DNA from: Obelidium mucronatum
Lineage: Eukaryota > Chytridiomycota > Chytridiomycetes > Chytridiales > Chytriomycetaceae
Assembly (NCBI GenBank): GCA_025765595.1
Contig: JAIVFH010000070.1
Span: forward strand, 117,435-181,434
DNA length: 64,000 nt
Direction: 5' to 3'
Under the pieces are notes generated by a model. The model ran no database searches, had not been told where the DNA came from, and saw nothing but the letters and a program-made list of their open reading frames with translations. A program made the translations under genes and the position numbers. Positions 1 through 15,715 of the stretch are shown here, one piece after another. Numbering within the stretch: position 1 is the first letter of the stretch; each line of letters starts with the position of its first letter.

Positions 1-124
1 GTGTTAATGCTAGCTTATCTTGAATTTATTTATTCTTTGTTTTTCAGTTATTTATTTATTGATATTTGTTTTATTATTCCATCTTATTGAGTTTATTATT
101 TACTAAAATATTTTCCACTCAACG

Positions 125-1678
125 ATGGAAACACTGCTGGAAATGGTGAACGACATGGACCCCGGCAGATGGTGGGTCAAAGGGGCATCGAAGCTGTATG
201 GTAAGCAGATTTGCCTGGGGGTGCCAAGTAGAAGCCCTCTTTGTTTTGACATATGCGCAATATTAGTTTCATTCAAAACGTTCAAGAACTCTCAGCCAAA
301 GAAAGGCAATGATGACGACGATGAAGATAATGACGATGATTTGTCTGAGGAAATGAAGGAGGAAAAGAAGGGTCGATTTATTGGATCCGTGTGTGTCCAC
401 CAGTTGAGTGTTTTTCTTTTTGATTTTCAAGCTTGTTGAGCAGAGTCGTTTTTTTTTACACTCTCTTAGACCAATATCGTATTCTTTCTTTGGTACATTC
501 ATTCAAGTGGGCGTGGTTTATATAATATATTGCAAGGCTGCTTGGTGCTTGAATGTGGCTGATCTTGTGTCTGGGTCCAATCCTCCCTCGTTCCACCTGC
601 TGCTGTCTCCTGGACGGTACATTTACTCATGGATCTTTCCGCCTAATCTATCGTTGGTTAATATTGCCACGTGTCCGTCGAGGCCTTTTACATTCTACCA
701 GCTTTGCTTGAATATTCAGTTCTCGTTTTACGTACTGATTCTGGCCCTCCGATTGGCGCCCCCATCCAAGATTGTCTCGAAATTAGACCGTTTCGCGCAT
801 ACATTTCTTCTTCCTGTTGTGAATGCATCAGTTTGGCTTCCGTGGTTCATCATTCCGCGATCACGAGTTTCATATAACCCTTTGGCTGTATCGTCTTTTG
901 CGTCTGGAGGAGTTTCTCCGGATGCGATGATCCCTGCTGCTGTATCGTCGATATGGAATTTGTATGGATTGTTGTCCTTGTTGTCTTGGTCATCATCAGC
1001 ATTTTCGTCCTCGTCGCCAAGTTCTAAAATCGTTGTTCCGGGGTTGTCACATGGGACGGTTATGCCAACGTCGTTTTGGGGGTCGTGGGTGTTTGGTGGG
1101 CTTTATACAGGTGAATGCACATGCCAAAAAAAAAAAAATTGGTGTATTGGGGACTGAAAAACAAGTTGTTTTAAATAGGGCCGATTCTTGTTTGGTGGCT
1201 GTTTAACCTGTGCAACAGGAGTGCTATCGGTTTCTACAATTGGGAAATGGATCAAACGATATCAACGGCGAATGAGCATGTGCAAAAGTTTTCAGGGCCT
1301 GCTCCTGAGGAATTTGATGGGAGAATGGATGGTGGAAGAACAGTTGGATGGCTTCGTCGAATGTGGGTGCGCTTCAGCGGTGTGCTTGTCTATTCACTGT
1401 GGCTGCTGTTGCTTGCCTCTCCGCAAGGGGATGTTTCTGGGAGCATTCACTCGTCCAAGTTGTTTGTGGGTGTTGATGTTGTTCCAGCCAATATGCGGTC
1501 ACTCTGGTTGAATTTGTGGATGTGGGGTGGAGTCTTGGGAACAGGGATTCTGTTTGCCATTTGGCTCAACTTTTTGAATTATCAGCATCGGCTTGTCGTT
1601 TGGAAAGACGAGGGGCGGACTGCTGGAGTTCTGATTGATGAAGAGGATGATGAGTTGAAGGTTGGATTACTATATTGA
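125..1678 (+). CDS. Predicted multi-pass membrane protein, function unknown
   Basis: Not recognised as a known family. The reading frame starts at ATG 125 and is split by short introns. The first runs 201-266 (GTAAGC...TTAG) and keeps phase; a second lies at about 391-469; a third runs 1111-1178 (GTGAAT...ATAG). The N-terminus has an acidic Asp/Glu-rich stretch (about residues 35-60). The middle and C-terminal parts carry several hydrophobic segments (around nt 510-560, 700-760, 820-880, 1180-1210, 1380-1430 and 1500-1580) that look like membrane spans. The C-terminus is short, acidic and presumably cytosolic, with the stop at 1676-1678. The long open exon 470-1110 and frame continuity across the third intron support a real gene. 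Exon limits of the second intron are uncertain because several GT/AG pairs fit. VPS39 follows on the same strand about 115 bp downstream. Confidence 0.55.
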
Positions 1679-1793
1679 TACCGGTACTGGTTCAGTATGT
1701 CGGAGAGCATATTAATAAAGTGGGATCGCAAGTATCTGTACGTCTTATTCTACTTTATTTTGAAATTTCCTAGAATTAAAATTGCAGAAATCA

Positions 1794-4700
1794 ATGGTAA
1801 CACTGGCATCCCCGGCTTTTTGGAAAGGCGCTGACGCCTTTTCCTTGCGACAGGATGTGTTTGTAGTGCAGTGCCTCGTGGAGAGCCTTCCGATGCAAAT
1901 CAGCGCGTTTGTATCGTACGGTAAGGGAAAGAAAGGGTTGTCCCTGAGCACTTGTCCCTGACTTGTCTGTCCTTTGCCCAGGCGACCGCCTCGTTCTCAG
2001 CACGCCCAGCGGCGCGCTGCTCGCCTACGTGGTCGTCGAGAGCCCCGCATTCGACATCCGCCTCGTCGACTCGCGCAAGGCGGCGAGTCGCCGGCCCGTG
2101 GCGCAGCTGGCGGCGCTGCCCGGCGCCGCGACGCTGCTGCTGCTCGAAGGTTTTTTTGTTTTGCGTTTCCCCCCGCCGCCTCGTGCGCCGCTTGTGTAAC
2201 CCTCCTGCGCCAGACGCCGCCGTGCTTGCGTTCGACCTGGCGACGCTGGCGCTGCGCGAGCCGCTGCTCGCGACGAAGGGCGCGTCGCTGATTGCCGCGT
2301 GTCCGTCTGAGCGCCGCTTTGCCGTCGTCGTCAAGAAAAAGATTCTCGTCTACAGCTGCTCCGCGGACGGCACGCTTCGCGTGCTGCAGGTTTTTCGCAT
2401 CGAGAATCACGAAACGGAGGACTGTCCTCCAACTCTTTTCTTTTTTATTTTCGGGTTTAGGAGCTGCACACGTTGGACAGAGCACATGTGCTTGTGTGGT
2501 TGGATTCAAACACTCTTGCTTATGGCCACCCCAAACGCGGGTACTATTCTGTGAAAGTGGACACAAATGAAATTGTCGAGCTGTACAAGTTCAATACGTC
2601 GTTTTTCTCGGTTGGTTCTGCAATGGGTGGGAAACTTGGGATTGCTCAGCTGCCTAAAGGACAATTGATGCTGACGAGGAACGGTTTGGCACCCACCACT
2701 ACCTTTCGTGTCAATTTTACTTCTTGCTAATAGTTATTATGATTTAGATGCTGGAGTATTTGTGAATTCTGATGCTAGTCCTTTAATTGAACGCGATTTG
2801 CAATGGTCCGGTCCTCCTGATTACATCAGTACGATTCAATCGCGTCTATCCCTATATTTCAAACTACCATTCATTGCCTCACCAATATTCCAGCCTTTTC
2901 AGCACCATACGTTGTTGCCTTCATTGCTGGATGCATTGAAGTCCGAAGCTTAACGACGGGCGGCATTGTTCAACGAGTAGAATTTCAAGATTCTCAAACT
3001 GTAGCTTTGGGTGGAGATTCTCTAATACACGTATCGAGCCTGAATTGCATATGGAGATTGTTGCCTGTGTCATTTGAGGATCAGGTAGGTTTTTGCACCA
3101 CACTTCAGTGTCTATCTTTCTTTTTCTTTGCTTGATTTCTGATGGACTGACTGTTGGTCACAAAGATTGAGCATTTGATTGCTTCAAACCAATTCATTGA
3201 AGCACAACGATTGATTGAAGAACTAGAGTTTTCATCAGAAGAAGAAAAGGTGAAAGGATTTTGTTCAGATCTCGTTTTTTGAATTTTTGGTTTTTGGTTT
3301 TAGATTTCCAATATCATCCGAGTGCGAGGACTATATGCTCATTTCATGTTCACGTCTGAACGCAAATATGAAGAAGCTATATCGATTCTTTCGGAATTGC
3401 GGGCGTCTCCAATTGATATTGTCAATCTATTTCCCCAATTCTCGCTGCTTGGACCAAGTTCGGAACTTCCAGTCACTGGTTTGTCACGCAACCAACTATG
3501 CTTGATGTGTTCTGAACTCCCTGAACGAAAAAAAAAAATTAAAACACAAACAGACAAGGTTGCTCTGGCTGCACTCAAAGATTACTTGATTCTTCAACGC
3601 CAAATCCTATCAAAACTCAGGAAATTACATCAACGACCCAATCATTTACCATCCAACCAAATCCCCCCAACCTTTGTTTCTGCTACAAATACAGAAGCAA
3701 CAACACACACCACAATTGCCGCTTCATCCCTGTTTTCAGGGTCAGACCATGGCGTTCCTGATCCTGTGCCGTTTCCGGCGACAGTTTTGGCGAATGCGGA
3801 AGATGCAGTTTTCTTGTCTTCTGTTGTTGATACTACTCTGTTGAAGGTTTATTTGACTGTGAATGAAGCATTGGTGGGTTCGCTGGTGCGAGTGGAAAAC
3901 TATTGTGATATTGAGGAGTCTGAAGGTGCTTTAAAATCGAAAAATGTAAGCAAGTGTGTTTTTTTTTTTTGAGTGAGTCTATTTGACCACATGTTTGCTG
4001 GAATTTAATTTCTCGTTTGGTTGATTTTTTTTTGTGTGTGTTGGTCTGAATAGAAACACCGGGAGCTCATTGAATTCTATTACGGAAAGGGTCTTCATCG
4101 AAGGGCACTCGAGAATTTGGTGGACCAGTTGAGCCTTTTAATTTATTTACTTTTTTTTTTTCCTTTGAGTGGGTTTTTTAAAGATTCCTTTTATTTTAAT
4201 AGTCCAGATGGGATTGTATCATATCTGAAAAAGCTGGACATTAATGCGAATGTCGATTTGTTTATTGAGTTTATTGGGCCCGTTTTTGATCGGGATGCAA
4301 TAGAGGGTATGAATGTATGTACCAGATAATTTTTTTTTCTTCTCAAGTATGTAACAACCTTTTTTTTTTTTCCTTTTCTGAATAGATATTCACTGACAGA
4401 TATGAGGAAGTGAGAAATCGATGTTGTAGTTTTTTCAATCCCATTTTGACAACAAAGTGCTTTTTTTTGGTTATAGATCCCTCTCAAAACGCAATTAAAG
4501 ATCCAACACTATCTCGAAGTACGTTCAAGTAGTTTGGAAGCGCGATACTTGGAATACTTGATTGAAGATGGAGGAAGTGAGCAACCAGAATTCCACGACA
4601 GGATCATATTATTATATCTGCAGGAGCTGGTGGATTCGTTGGCTGAAATGCAAGAACCTCCGCCCAAAACGCAAGGGCTTTTGTTTTCTGAGAACACTGG

Positions 4701-5567
4701 TGGTGGTGGTGGTGGTGGTGGGTTTGTCGAAGACGGGAATTCAAGTGATCTTGGAACGAGGAAAACAATTGCGTTTCTGTTGATGCGGCGGAAACTAGTC
4801 TCTTTTTTGGAAAAGTCAAAGTTTTATCGTCCGGATCGAGTTGTGGGGTTGTTTCCGGAGGATGGTAAAATTCTTTATTTTATTTTATTTTATTTTTTTT
4901 TGCTAATGTATATTTTTTGCAGTACTATTAGAAGAGAGGACTGTTATTCTTGGTCGATTAAATCGGCATACCGAATCTTTAAAGATTTGCATTGAAAAAC
5001 TGGAAAACTACAGTTTAGCGCAACGGTAAATAGGAAGGAGAAAACAACACAACTCGAGCTTTGAACCAATCTTAAACCATTTTTTTTTTTTTGGTGTTTC
5101 CCCTCAGATACTGTGAAATTCATTACTCAGCAACGGATCCCCTATGCAGCGACATATTCATCACATTACTCACGCTCATGCTGGAAGTACAAAAATCGTC
5201 ATTTGCAACGGGCAATGAAAAGATTAAAATGGACCAAATAATCGATTTTGTCGTGCAATACGGAACATACCTGGATGGAACAAGAATACTGCCCCTCCTG
5301 CCCCCCACACTGCCTCTATCCAGTCTCGTGGGCTACTTTGAAAAGTCGCTCCAAAGTCTGCATTTCACTGACCATAATGCAAAAGTCGGGTTAAATGTGG
5401 CAACGTTGGAGCATATCCAAGTACAAGAGAAATTGATTGAGTATCAGAGTAGGAGTATTACAATCATGGAGGATCGGCAGTGTGCGAGGTGTAGCAAAAA
5501 GATTGCGGGGAGTGTTTTTGCGGCGTATGCCAAGGATCTTGTTGTTCATGTTTATTGTATGACGTGA
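1794..5567 (+). CDS. VPS39: VPS39/Vam6-like HOPS complex subunit
   Basis: Member of the HOPS tethering complex, which drives fusion of late endosomes and autophagosomes with the vacuole/lysosome; VPS39 contacts Rab7/Ypt7. The N-terminus (about nt 1800-2900) is a CNH/beta-propeller region with the family signatures TKGASL and VVVKKK followed by a GYYSV strand. The middle (3170-5000) is helical repeat and includes DTTLLK, an ENYCDIEESE-type segment and a KGLHRRAL segment that match the clathrin-repeat region. The C-terminus is the VPS39 zinc domain, with CARCSKKI near nt 5490 and a closing HVYC just before the stop. The start ATG at 1794 gives a plausible N-terminus. There are many short introns, several with long T runs. 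Nucleotides 1980-2400 are markedly GC-rich compared with the rest. VPS3/TGFBRAP1 is a related alternative, but the middle-region motifs fit VPS39 better. Confidence 0.88.
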
Positions 5568-5617
5568 GAATAAAATATAAAATAAAGAATAATAATAAAA
5601 AAAATAAATTCAAAATG

Positions 5618-7488
5618 CTAGTATAAGCTGGTTGCTTTCATTTTTTTTTTTTCCTTTAGTATTTTGGATACATTGGTGGAAACACTTCTCCTTTGACAAC
5701 ACTTTTCAAAAATAAAAAATAAAAATAAAAAAAGAACATTAGAGAATTTTTGAGCGGGCGCGGGAGACAAACGAAATACAAACACTGTGCGCTTCCCGTG
5801 ATTTATGTATCCTTGAACAAATCCCTTTGTAAAAGAAAAAAAAAGAGTTATAAAAGGTAAGTGATTCTGATAGTTCAATATTTGGCGCTTACAGCATCAA
5901 CCAAAGATTGGATTGTACATTCCGCATCATCGACTGTAAATTCTAAAAGCCCTGAAACCTGACACGCCACGGCGAAATCATTGAACGAGATTGAACGTGG
6001 TGAATCTTGCATTTGCCACCTTTTTTTTCCATTTACCAAACACGAAAAAAAAAAAACAAGTTATTGATACATTACATTTTCCTCAACAAATTCCTGAAAA
6101 CCGAAACCCGCGTCCTATATCGAATGATTCCAAAACACTTGTATTTCATGAGCCATTCCTGCCTCTGCGCCACGTGGTACTCGAATGCTGCAAAGTTCCC
6201 CTGCTGGATCGAGAGGATAATGTCGCCGAATAAGTCTGTCAGATTGTAGAATTGGAGAAGGTCGAATGAAGGGGGTTTGCCGAGAACGAGGCGGGTTACG
6301 GTGAGGTATAGGAGTATCTTTCTGAGAATATTAAAAAAAAAATATTCATGTTTGAGACAGTTCTCTTTTGAAGAAGAAAAAAAAAGTTTGTTGGGTACCG
6401 TTTTTGATTAGAGTATTCGTCTGGGCACAAGTTCCAGGCCATTGAAAGGCTTTGATCCGCCTGTACCAAAAAAAAATAAATTAATAAATAAATAACCAAA
6501 CATGAGCGAAAATAAAATAGGATGAAAATTTGGAATAGATTACTCGCGTCTTTTTTTCAAATAACACATACCGCATCAAACTCATGATGAATGAGTTTCA
6601 ATCGTCCCAAGTAGAAATTGAATGCAACAACATCTTGTCGATGAAAATCGGAAAACTGCATATTCTTTAGAACTTGACCAACTTGTTCAATAATTTTGGG
6701 ACATCGCGTCAATTCGTTGAGCTAAGAGTAAGATTGTTGTCAACTACAAAATTATATAAAAAAAAGTAGTTGAAAAAAAAAAATAGTTGAAAAAAAAAAC
6801 CTTGAAGCAGATCTTGAAACTTGCATTAATCGGTATAAAAAAACTGAATCCACGAGGGGAAGCTGAATGCCTCATTTTGAGGCTGAGAACCAAGTACGTC
6901 AGAAAGAGGAGGAACAACAAAAGAACAAAAAAAAGGGGGACTTCAAACATTTCAGGAACAGAACCAAAGCGTGGGAAAGCATCAAGTGTTTTCACGGCAT
7001 TTGTGAGAGTTGTTTTTGGATCTGGATCCTATCAAACAATCTCAGCTCTCCTCTCACGTCAACGAAATCAAACGTCCTCACCAGGAATGACAGCATCACC
7101 AAATCACTGCATAACATCCGAAATACATGAATATGCCAATCTTGCGTGATATAAGCTTCAAAAGCCCTATTCAAAAATAACATCGCAAGTGTTCATATTC
7201 TAATTCGAGGAATTCCTTCCCCCCCGCGCGCCCTACTCACTGAACAACTTTCAAATAGTTGTGATGCATTTGATCTTCAGAGCCACACACGAATGCGAGA
7301 TACGCTTGGGCCACAGCCCTTTGATCCAATGCAAGACTCTCTGCCGCCTTTTCAATTCCGCCAACTTGCACTGTGTCGGCGGCCAATGACGCAACAGCTG
7401 AGCCGTCGATTTGGGCACTTAGAAGAGATGCAAACTCGGGCGCGGTGAATGTTGAAAACAAGGCGGAGAGCCAGTCTCGTAGGGACAT
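5618..7488 (-). CDS. PCID2: PCID2/Thp1-like PCI-domain protein (TREX-2 complex)
   Basis: Homologue of PCID2/Thp1 (CSN12-like), a PCI-domain subunit of the TREX-2 mRNA-export complex at the nuclear pore. Translation starts at 7488 (MSLRDWL) and proceeds leftwards through short introns. Recognisable pieces in order are an AFEAYITQDWH segment near 7170, a KTLDAFPRFG segment near 6990, the FYLGRLKLIHHEFDA helix pair near 6600, and an ADQSLSMAWNLCPDEY TPR-like helix near 6450. The PCI winged-helix region lies around 6060-6320. The last intron appears to be 5825-5892 (68 nt). It joins the exon ending ...SLVDA in phase 0 to GFVQGYINHGKRTVF, which matches the conserved family C-terminus (GYI.H..). 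Without that splice the frame would stop at 5875. The final residues before the stop at 5618 are not conserved and may be mis-predicted. Confidence 0.8.
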
Positions 7489-7918
7489 TTTTTTTTAAAT
7501 AAATAAATGTTGATTAATGCGGTAATAAATAGTATAATAATAAAAGAACATAGTAAGTAAAGAATAGAATAAAAAAGTACACTTGTAAAGTTAAAATACA
7601 AGCGATTCAACCTTTTCTCCATGAAGAATGAAATTGAATAAGAGGAGGAGGAGCAAGGCGCGTTTTTCCTTTTTCCTTTGTAACGTTTTTAAAGCAGAGA
7701 CATGTAAATGATTTCGATTAGTCAAAGTGCTTTATGATTGCATTTCTCGCCTTTTATTCTCTTGGGACTTCTCTGCCACAGCTTGTTAATAAGGGATATA
7801 TCCCAAAAAAAAAAAATTGACCACCAGCCATTATCCCCAAATCGAACAAGACACTTGTTACGAAAGAAAGAAAAAAAAAAGAATTAAAATCAGACCAGAT
7901 CATATACCAGAACCCGAA

Positions 7919-8215
7919 ATGCCATCCGACCGACCCAAGAAAACAAACTTCCGCTCGCTGCAATCGCTCTTGTCTGCCTTCCTGGCAGGCCTTGCCCTGG
8001 CAGGAGCCATCTTCTACATTACAATCATGATTATTGTCTTGCAGTCCAGCACCATTATTCCAGACGACAAGAAGAGTATCACTGTTACTTGTTCTGCGAT
8101 TTTTGTTGTGATTGTGGTGTTGACGATTCTGCATTCGGCTGTGGACCTTTGGCGCCGTTATGTGACCAAGAATGGTTCCTTGGATGACCACGCGAGTACG
8201 GTTGCAGGGGCGTAG
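7919..8215 (+). CDS. Small two-span membrane protein, function unknown
   Basis: A 98-residue uninterrupted frame starting at MPSDRPKK and ending at the stop 8213-8215. It has a short basic N-terminus, a first hydrophobic span (SAFLAGLALAGAIFYI and following, nt about 7975-8045) and a second (SAIFVVIVVLTILHSAV, nt about 8090-8140). A charged C-terminal tail follows. The layout suggests a small single-hairpin membrane protein with both ends cytosolic. An in-frame ATG exists at 7817, but that extension crosses an A-rich tract and encodes a Lys run, so the internal start is preferred. I do not recognise the family. It lies 430 bp beyond the divergent PCID2 start and 195 bp before another small membrane protein on the same strand. 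Confidence 0.55.
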   Translation: MPSDRPKKTNFRSLQSLLSAFLAGLALAGAIFYITIMIIVLQSSTIIPDDKKSITVTCSAIFVVIVVLTILHSAVDLWRRYVTKNGSLDDHASTVAGA

Positions 8216-8409
8216 AGACTTAATTTGTTGTCATTTCCCCCAACTCCCCCCTCCTTGCTACAATAGGAAGTAGTACCTCATCATATCAACTCCCCAATTA
8301 AATAAAATAAAAAGCGCCTCTTTTTTTTTCCTTCATATTAAATAATATCAACCCAATTTAAAAATAATGTAAAAGATAAATTTTATTTTTGAACTCTTGA
8401 GAAAAAAAA

Positions 8410-8934
8410 ATGGCGACATCCACCACCACAGCCAATGCAAAGTCAGAAGCCGACTCCTGGTCCTTCTCAACACCCCAAGACACAAGCGCATACCTCACAG
8501 GCGCACAAGTGACATCGTCCCTCGCCTATGCCCTCGTATTTGGTGTCACAAAGTTCATTGTGAATGACTCGATCGAGCCCGTGCACAAGCAAGCCGTGAC
8601 GCTAGCGTTGCAGGTGATCATCTCTGTCTCGTACATTGCGAAAGTGGTGCAAATGTATGTATTCAAGCAAGCGAGTACTCCATGGAACTACCGGCTCCCA
8701 CGCGAGCTTGGTGCGTTTGCGGCGGGGTGTCAGCAGTTTGCGATTGGGTGTTTGGTTGCAGTGTTTTATATTACAAACTGGTGGTTTGAGGATTTCCCGG
8801 AAGAGGCGCGGCAGTATATTAGTTGGTGTGTTGGAGGGGTTGCTGCTGTTGCGTATCTGTTGAGAGTGGTTGCGTTGTATGTGGCTGTCAAGAAACAGCA
8901 GGCTCAAGAACGACAATCAAAGAAGAAGGAATGA
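8410..8934 (+). CDS. Four-span membrane protein, function unknown
   Basis: An intronless 174-residue frame. The N-terminus is hydrophilic and Ser/Thr-rich (residues 1-30). It is followed by about four hydrophobic segments: around GAQVTSSLAYALVFGVTK, LALQVIISVSYIAKVV, QQFAIGCLVAVFYIT and VGGVAAVAYLLRVVALYVAV. The C-terminus is strongly basic and polar (KKQQAQERQSKKKE), typical of a cytosolic tail. ATG 8410 follows an A-rich leader (GAAAAAAAAATGG). I do not recognise the family, and its function cannot be stated. Length and topology resemble small fungal tetraspan proteins only in general outline. Confidence 0.65.
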   Translation: MATSTTTANAKSEADSWSFSTPQDTSAYLTGAQVTSSLAYALVFGVTKFIVNDSIEPVHKQAVTLALQVIISVSYIAKVVQMYVFKQASTPWNYRLPRELGAFAAGCQQFAIGCLVAVFYITNWWFEDFPEEARQYISWCVGGVAAVAYLLRVVALYVAVKKQQAQERQSKKKE

Positions 8935-9154
8935 AGTGTTTTTATGAACAAGTAAATTAAAAATGTACGTTTTTCCATTATTTTTTAATTTTTTTTAATT
9001 TTTTTTATTATATATTTTTTTTTTATTTATTAATTTTTTTTTTTTTTGGGATGAAATTTTTTGGCACTTTTTTTTTTGGAACTTTTTTTTTTGGATTAAT
9101 TTCCAACTGCAACCAATCAAAAGCGGTTTATTTTTACAAGAAAAAAAAAACAAC

Positions 9155-10754
9155 ATGCAGTGGTCCCAACTCCTGGTGGCCTTGTTCGCCCTTGCCACCA
9201 CATCAACTGTGGTTGCCAAGGTCCAGATCCCTAAAGGCAAATACGTCTTTGGAGTGTGGTTTGACGGAACGTCTGGAAAGGTGTCTGGTAACGACACTGC
9301 TGCAAGAATTACCGATCGTTTAGGGTTCAATCCTGGTGAGTGGTTTGATGCATTCAATCAAATCAGATGCGAGGCTTTTTTGTCGCTGTTGCCCTCTCTC
9401 TCTCTCGCTCTCTCTCGCTCTCTCTGTCATCTCCATAAAACTCACAGACAGTGTCTTCCAAAAAACAGGCTCTTACCAGATCTGGCAACACATGCCACCC
9501 AAGGTGGAAGACTCTGAGTTTCTGCCCTTGTTGAAAGCCGATGGAACACCCAACATTGAAGAAATGTTTAATGAAGGAACGGATGCGTCCATCTTTCTTA
9601 CAATCTACCCATCAAATTTAAATGTCACTGATGCCGAGATTACTTTGACTGCCAACGGAGTTAGAAAGATGATTGTGAGTTTTCCTCTTATTTGGTTGTT
9701 TGTTGCTTGTTGTTATGAAGGGAAGAGATGCAAAAATTTTGGTGGTTGCAAAACACCGCCACCCATTCAACCAATCAATCAATCAAAAAAAAAAAAAAGA
9801 GATTATTAAAAAACATACGTATTTTATACAGGATACTTCGGGACGTAATGTGTTGATCCGTCTTGCCCCCGAAATGAATGGAGACTGGTTTATTTACGGA
9901 AAGAGACCCGCCGAGTTTGTGGCTTTCTGGAAGAGAGTGTTTGCGATTTTCCGTACCATTACTCCGGAAGCTGAATTTGTATGGGCGCCCAACTTTGATG
10001 GACCTGCTAGTAACACTCCTTATGATCCGTTCTGGCCTGGTCCAGATTATGTTGATTGGGTTAGTTTTTTTTTTTTAGTTTTCTACGATGATGGTACATA
10101 CCTTTTTTTTTTGTACTCACAAAACTTTTGAAAAAAAAAACATCCAAAAAGGTTGGAATCTCATTGTACTGGAAGGGATTCAATGCCGATTGGCCATGGA
10201 GAGTCAACAAGGCTGCACCAAGCGATTACGTTGCCCAAATTATTGATGCAACCGGCCCTGAAGGTGGCCGTGTGTCATTTTACAAGGAATACGCTGTAAA
10301 GTACAACAAGCCATTGGTGATTGCGGAATGCGCAGCGGCATGGAACCAGGCGCTTGAAGACTCGACAACCAAGGCGGTGACACCGTTGCCAGTGGGCCCA
10401 GGACACGTGAATTTGACAATGTCATTTTGGAATAGTTTTGCCTTCAACCCAGATTTTATCAAGGCATATCCGTTGTTCAAGATGGTGTTTGCGTTTGAGA
10501 TTTATAAAGTAGAGGATGGAGTGCAGAGAGAGTTTAGAGCATTGGTGGAGCCTACTTTGGGGCCAATGGAGCTTGGAATGAGAAAGATGGATGACTTGGG
10601 TCTTATTTCGTGGGCAAAGAAGGTTGGCACGGTGGAGCCAGTGGTGAATGTGACTGGTACTGCTGCGGTTGTGACCAAGAAGGCAGGCGGTGCTTCGACT
10701 ACAGTTTCTTTGACGTTGTTGACGGTTTGTGTTGTACTTGCAATGATTGTTTGA
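9155..10754 (+). CDS. Secreted GH26-like glycoside hydrolase with C-terminal GPI-type signal
   Basis: Four exons (9155-9335, 9469-9674, 9832-10059, 10152-10754) join in frame to 405 residues. Residues 1-21 form a signal peptide ending VVA|KVQ. The fold is GH26-like (beta-mannanase/related endoglycanase clan). The candidate acid/base is Glu143 in RLAPEMNGDWFIYG. A DYVDWVGISLYW strand follows at about 201-212. The candidate nucleophile is Glu264 in PLVIAECAA. The catalytic Glu pair and spacing are seen; the family name and substrate are inferred, so mannan specificity is not shown. The C-terminus is a small-residue stretch (GGASTT) followed by a hydrophobic tail ending at the stop, as in GPI-anchored wall enzymes. 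It may remodel the cell's own wall or digest plant or algal mannan. Intron 1 contains a CT-rich microsatellite. Confidence 0.72.
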
Positions 10755-10924
10755 AGAAGAAGAAGAAGAAGAAAGGGTAGACGTATGTTCTTTTCTCTGT
10801 GATTCATGTGTTTAGAAGCGTATAAAAAAAAGTCAGAATGTATCTGATTGTATCTATTATTTTATTTTTATTTTATTTTTATTTGTAATTTATTGCCGAG
10901 AAAGAAAAAGAACGACAACTTGCA

Positions 10925-15624
<4,700 letters not shown>

Positions 15625-15715
15625 AAAAAAGCTTTTGTGTATCCATAATGCATACAAGTTCTTTACTTTAAATTACTTTATTAAATGAAAAAAAAGATAC
15701 TATAGGATTTGGAAA

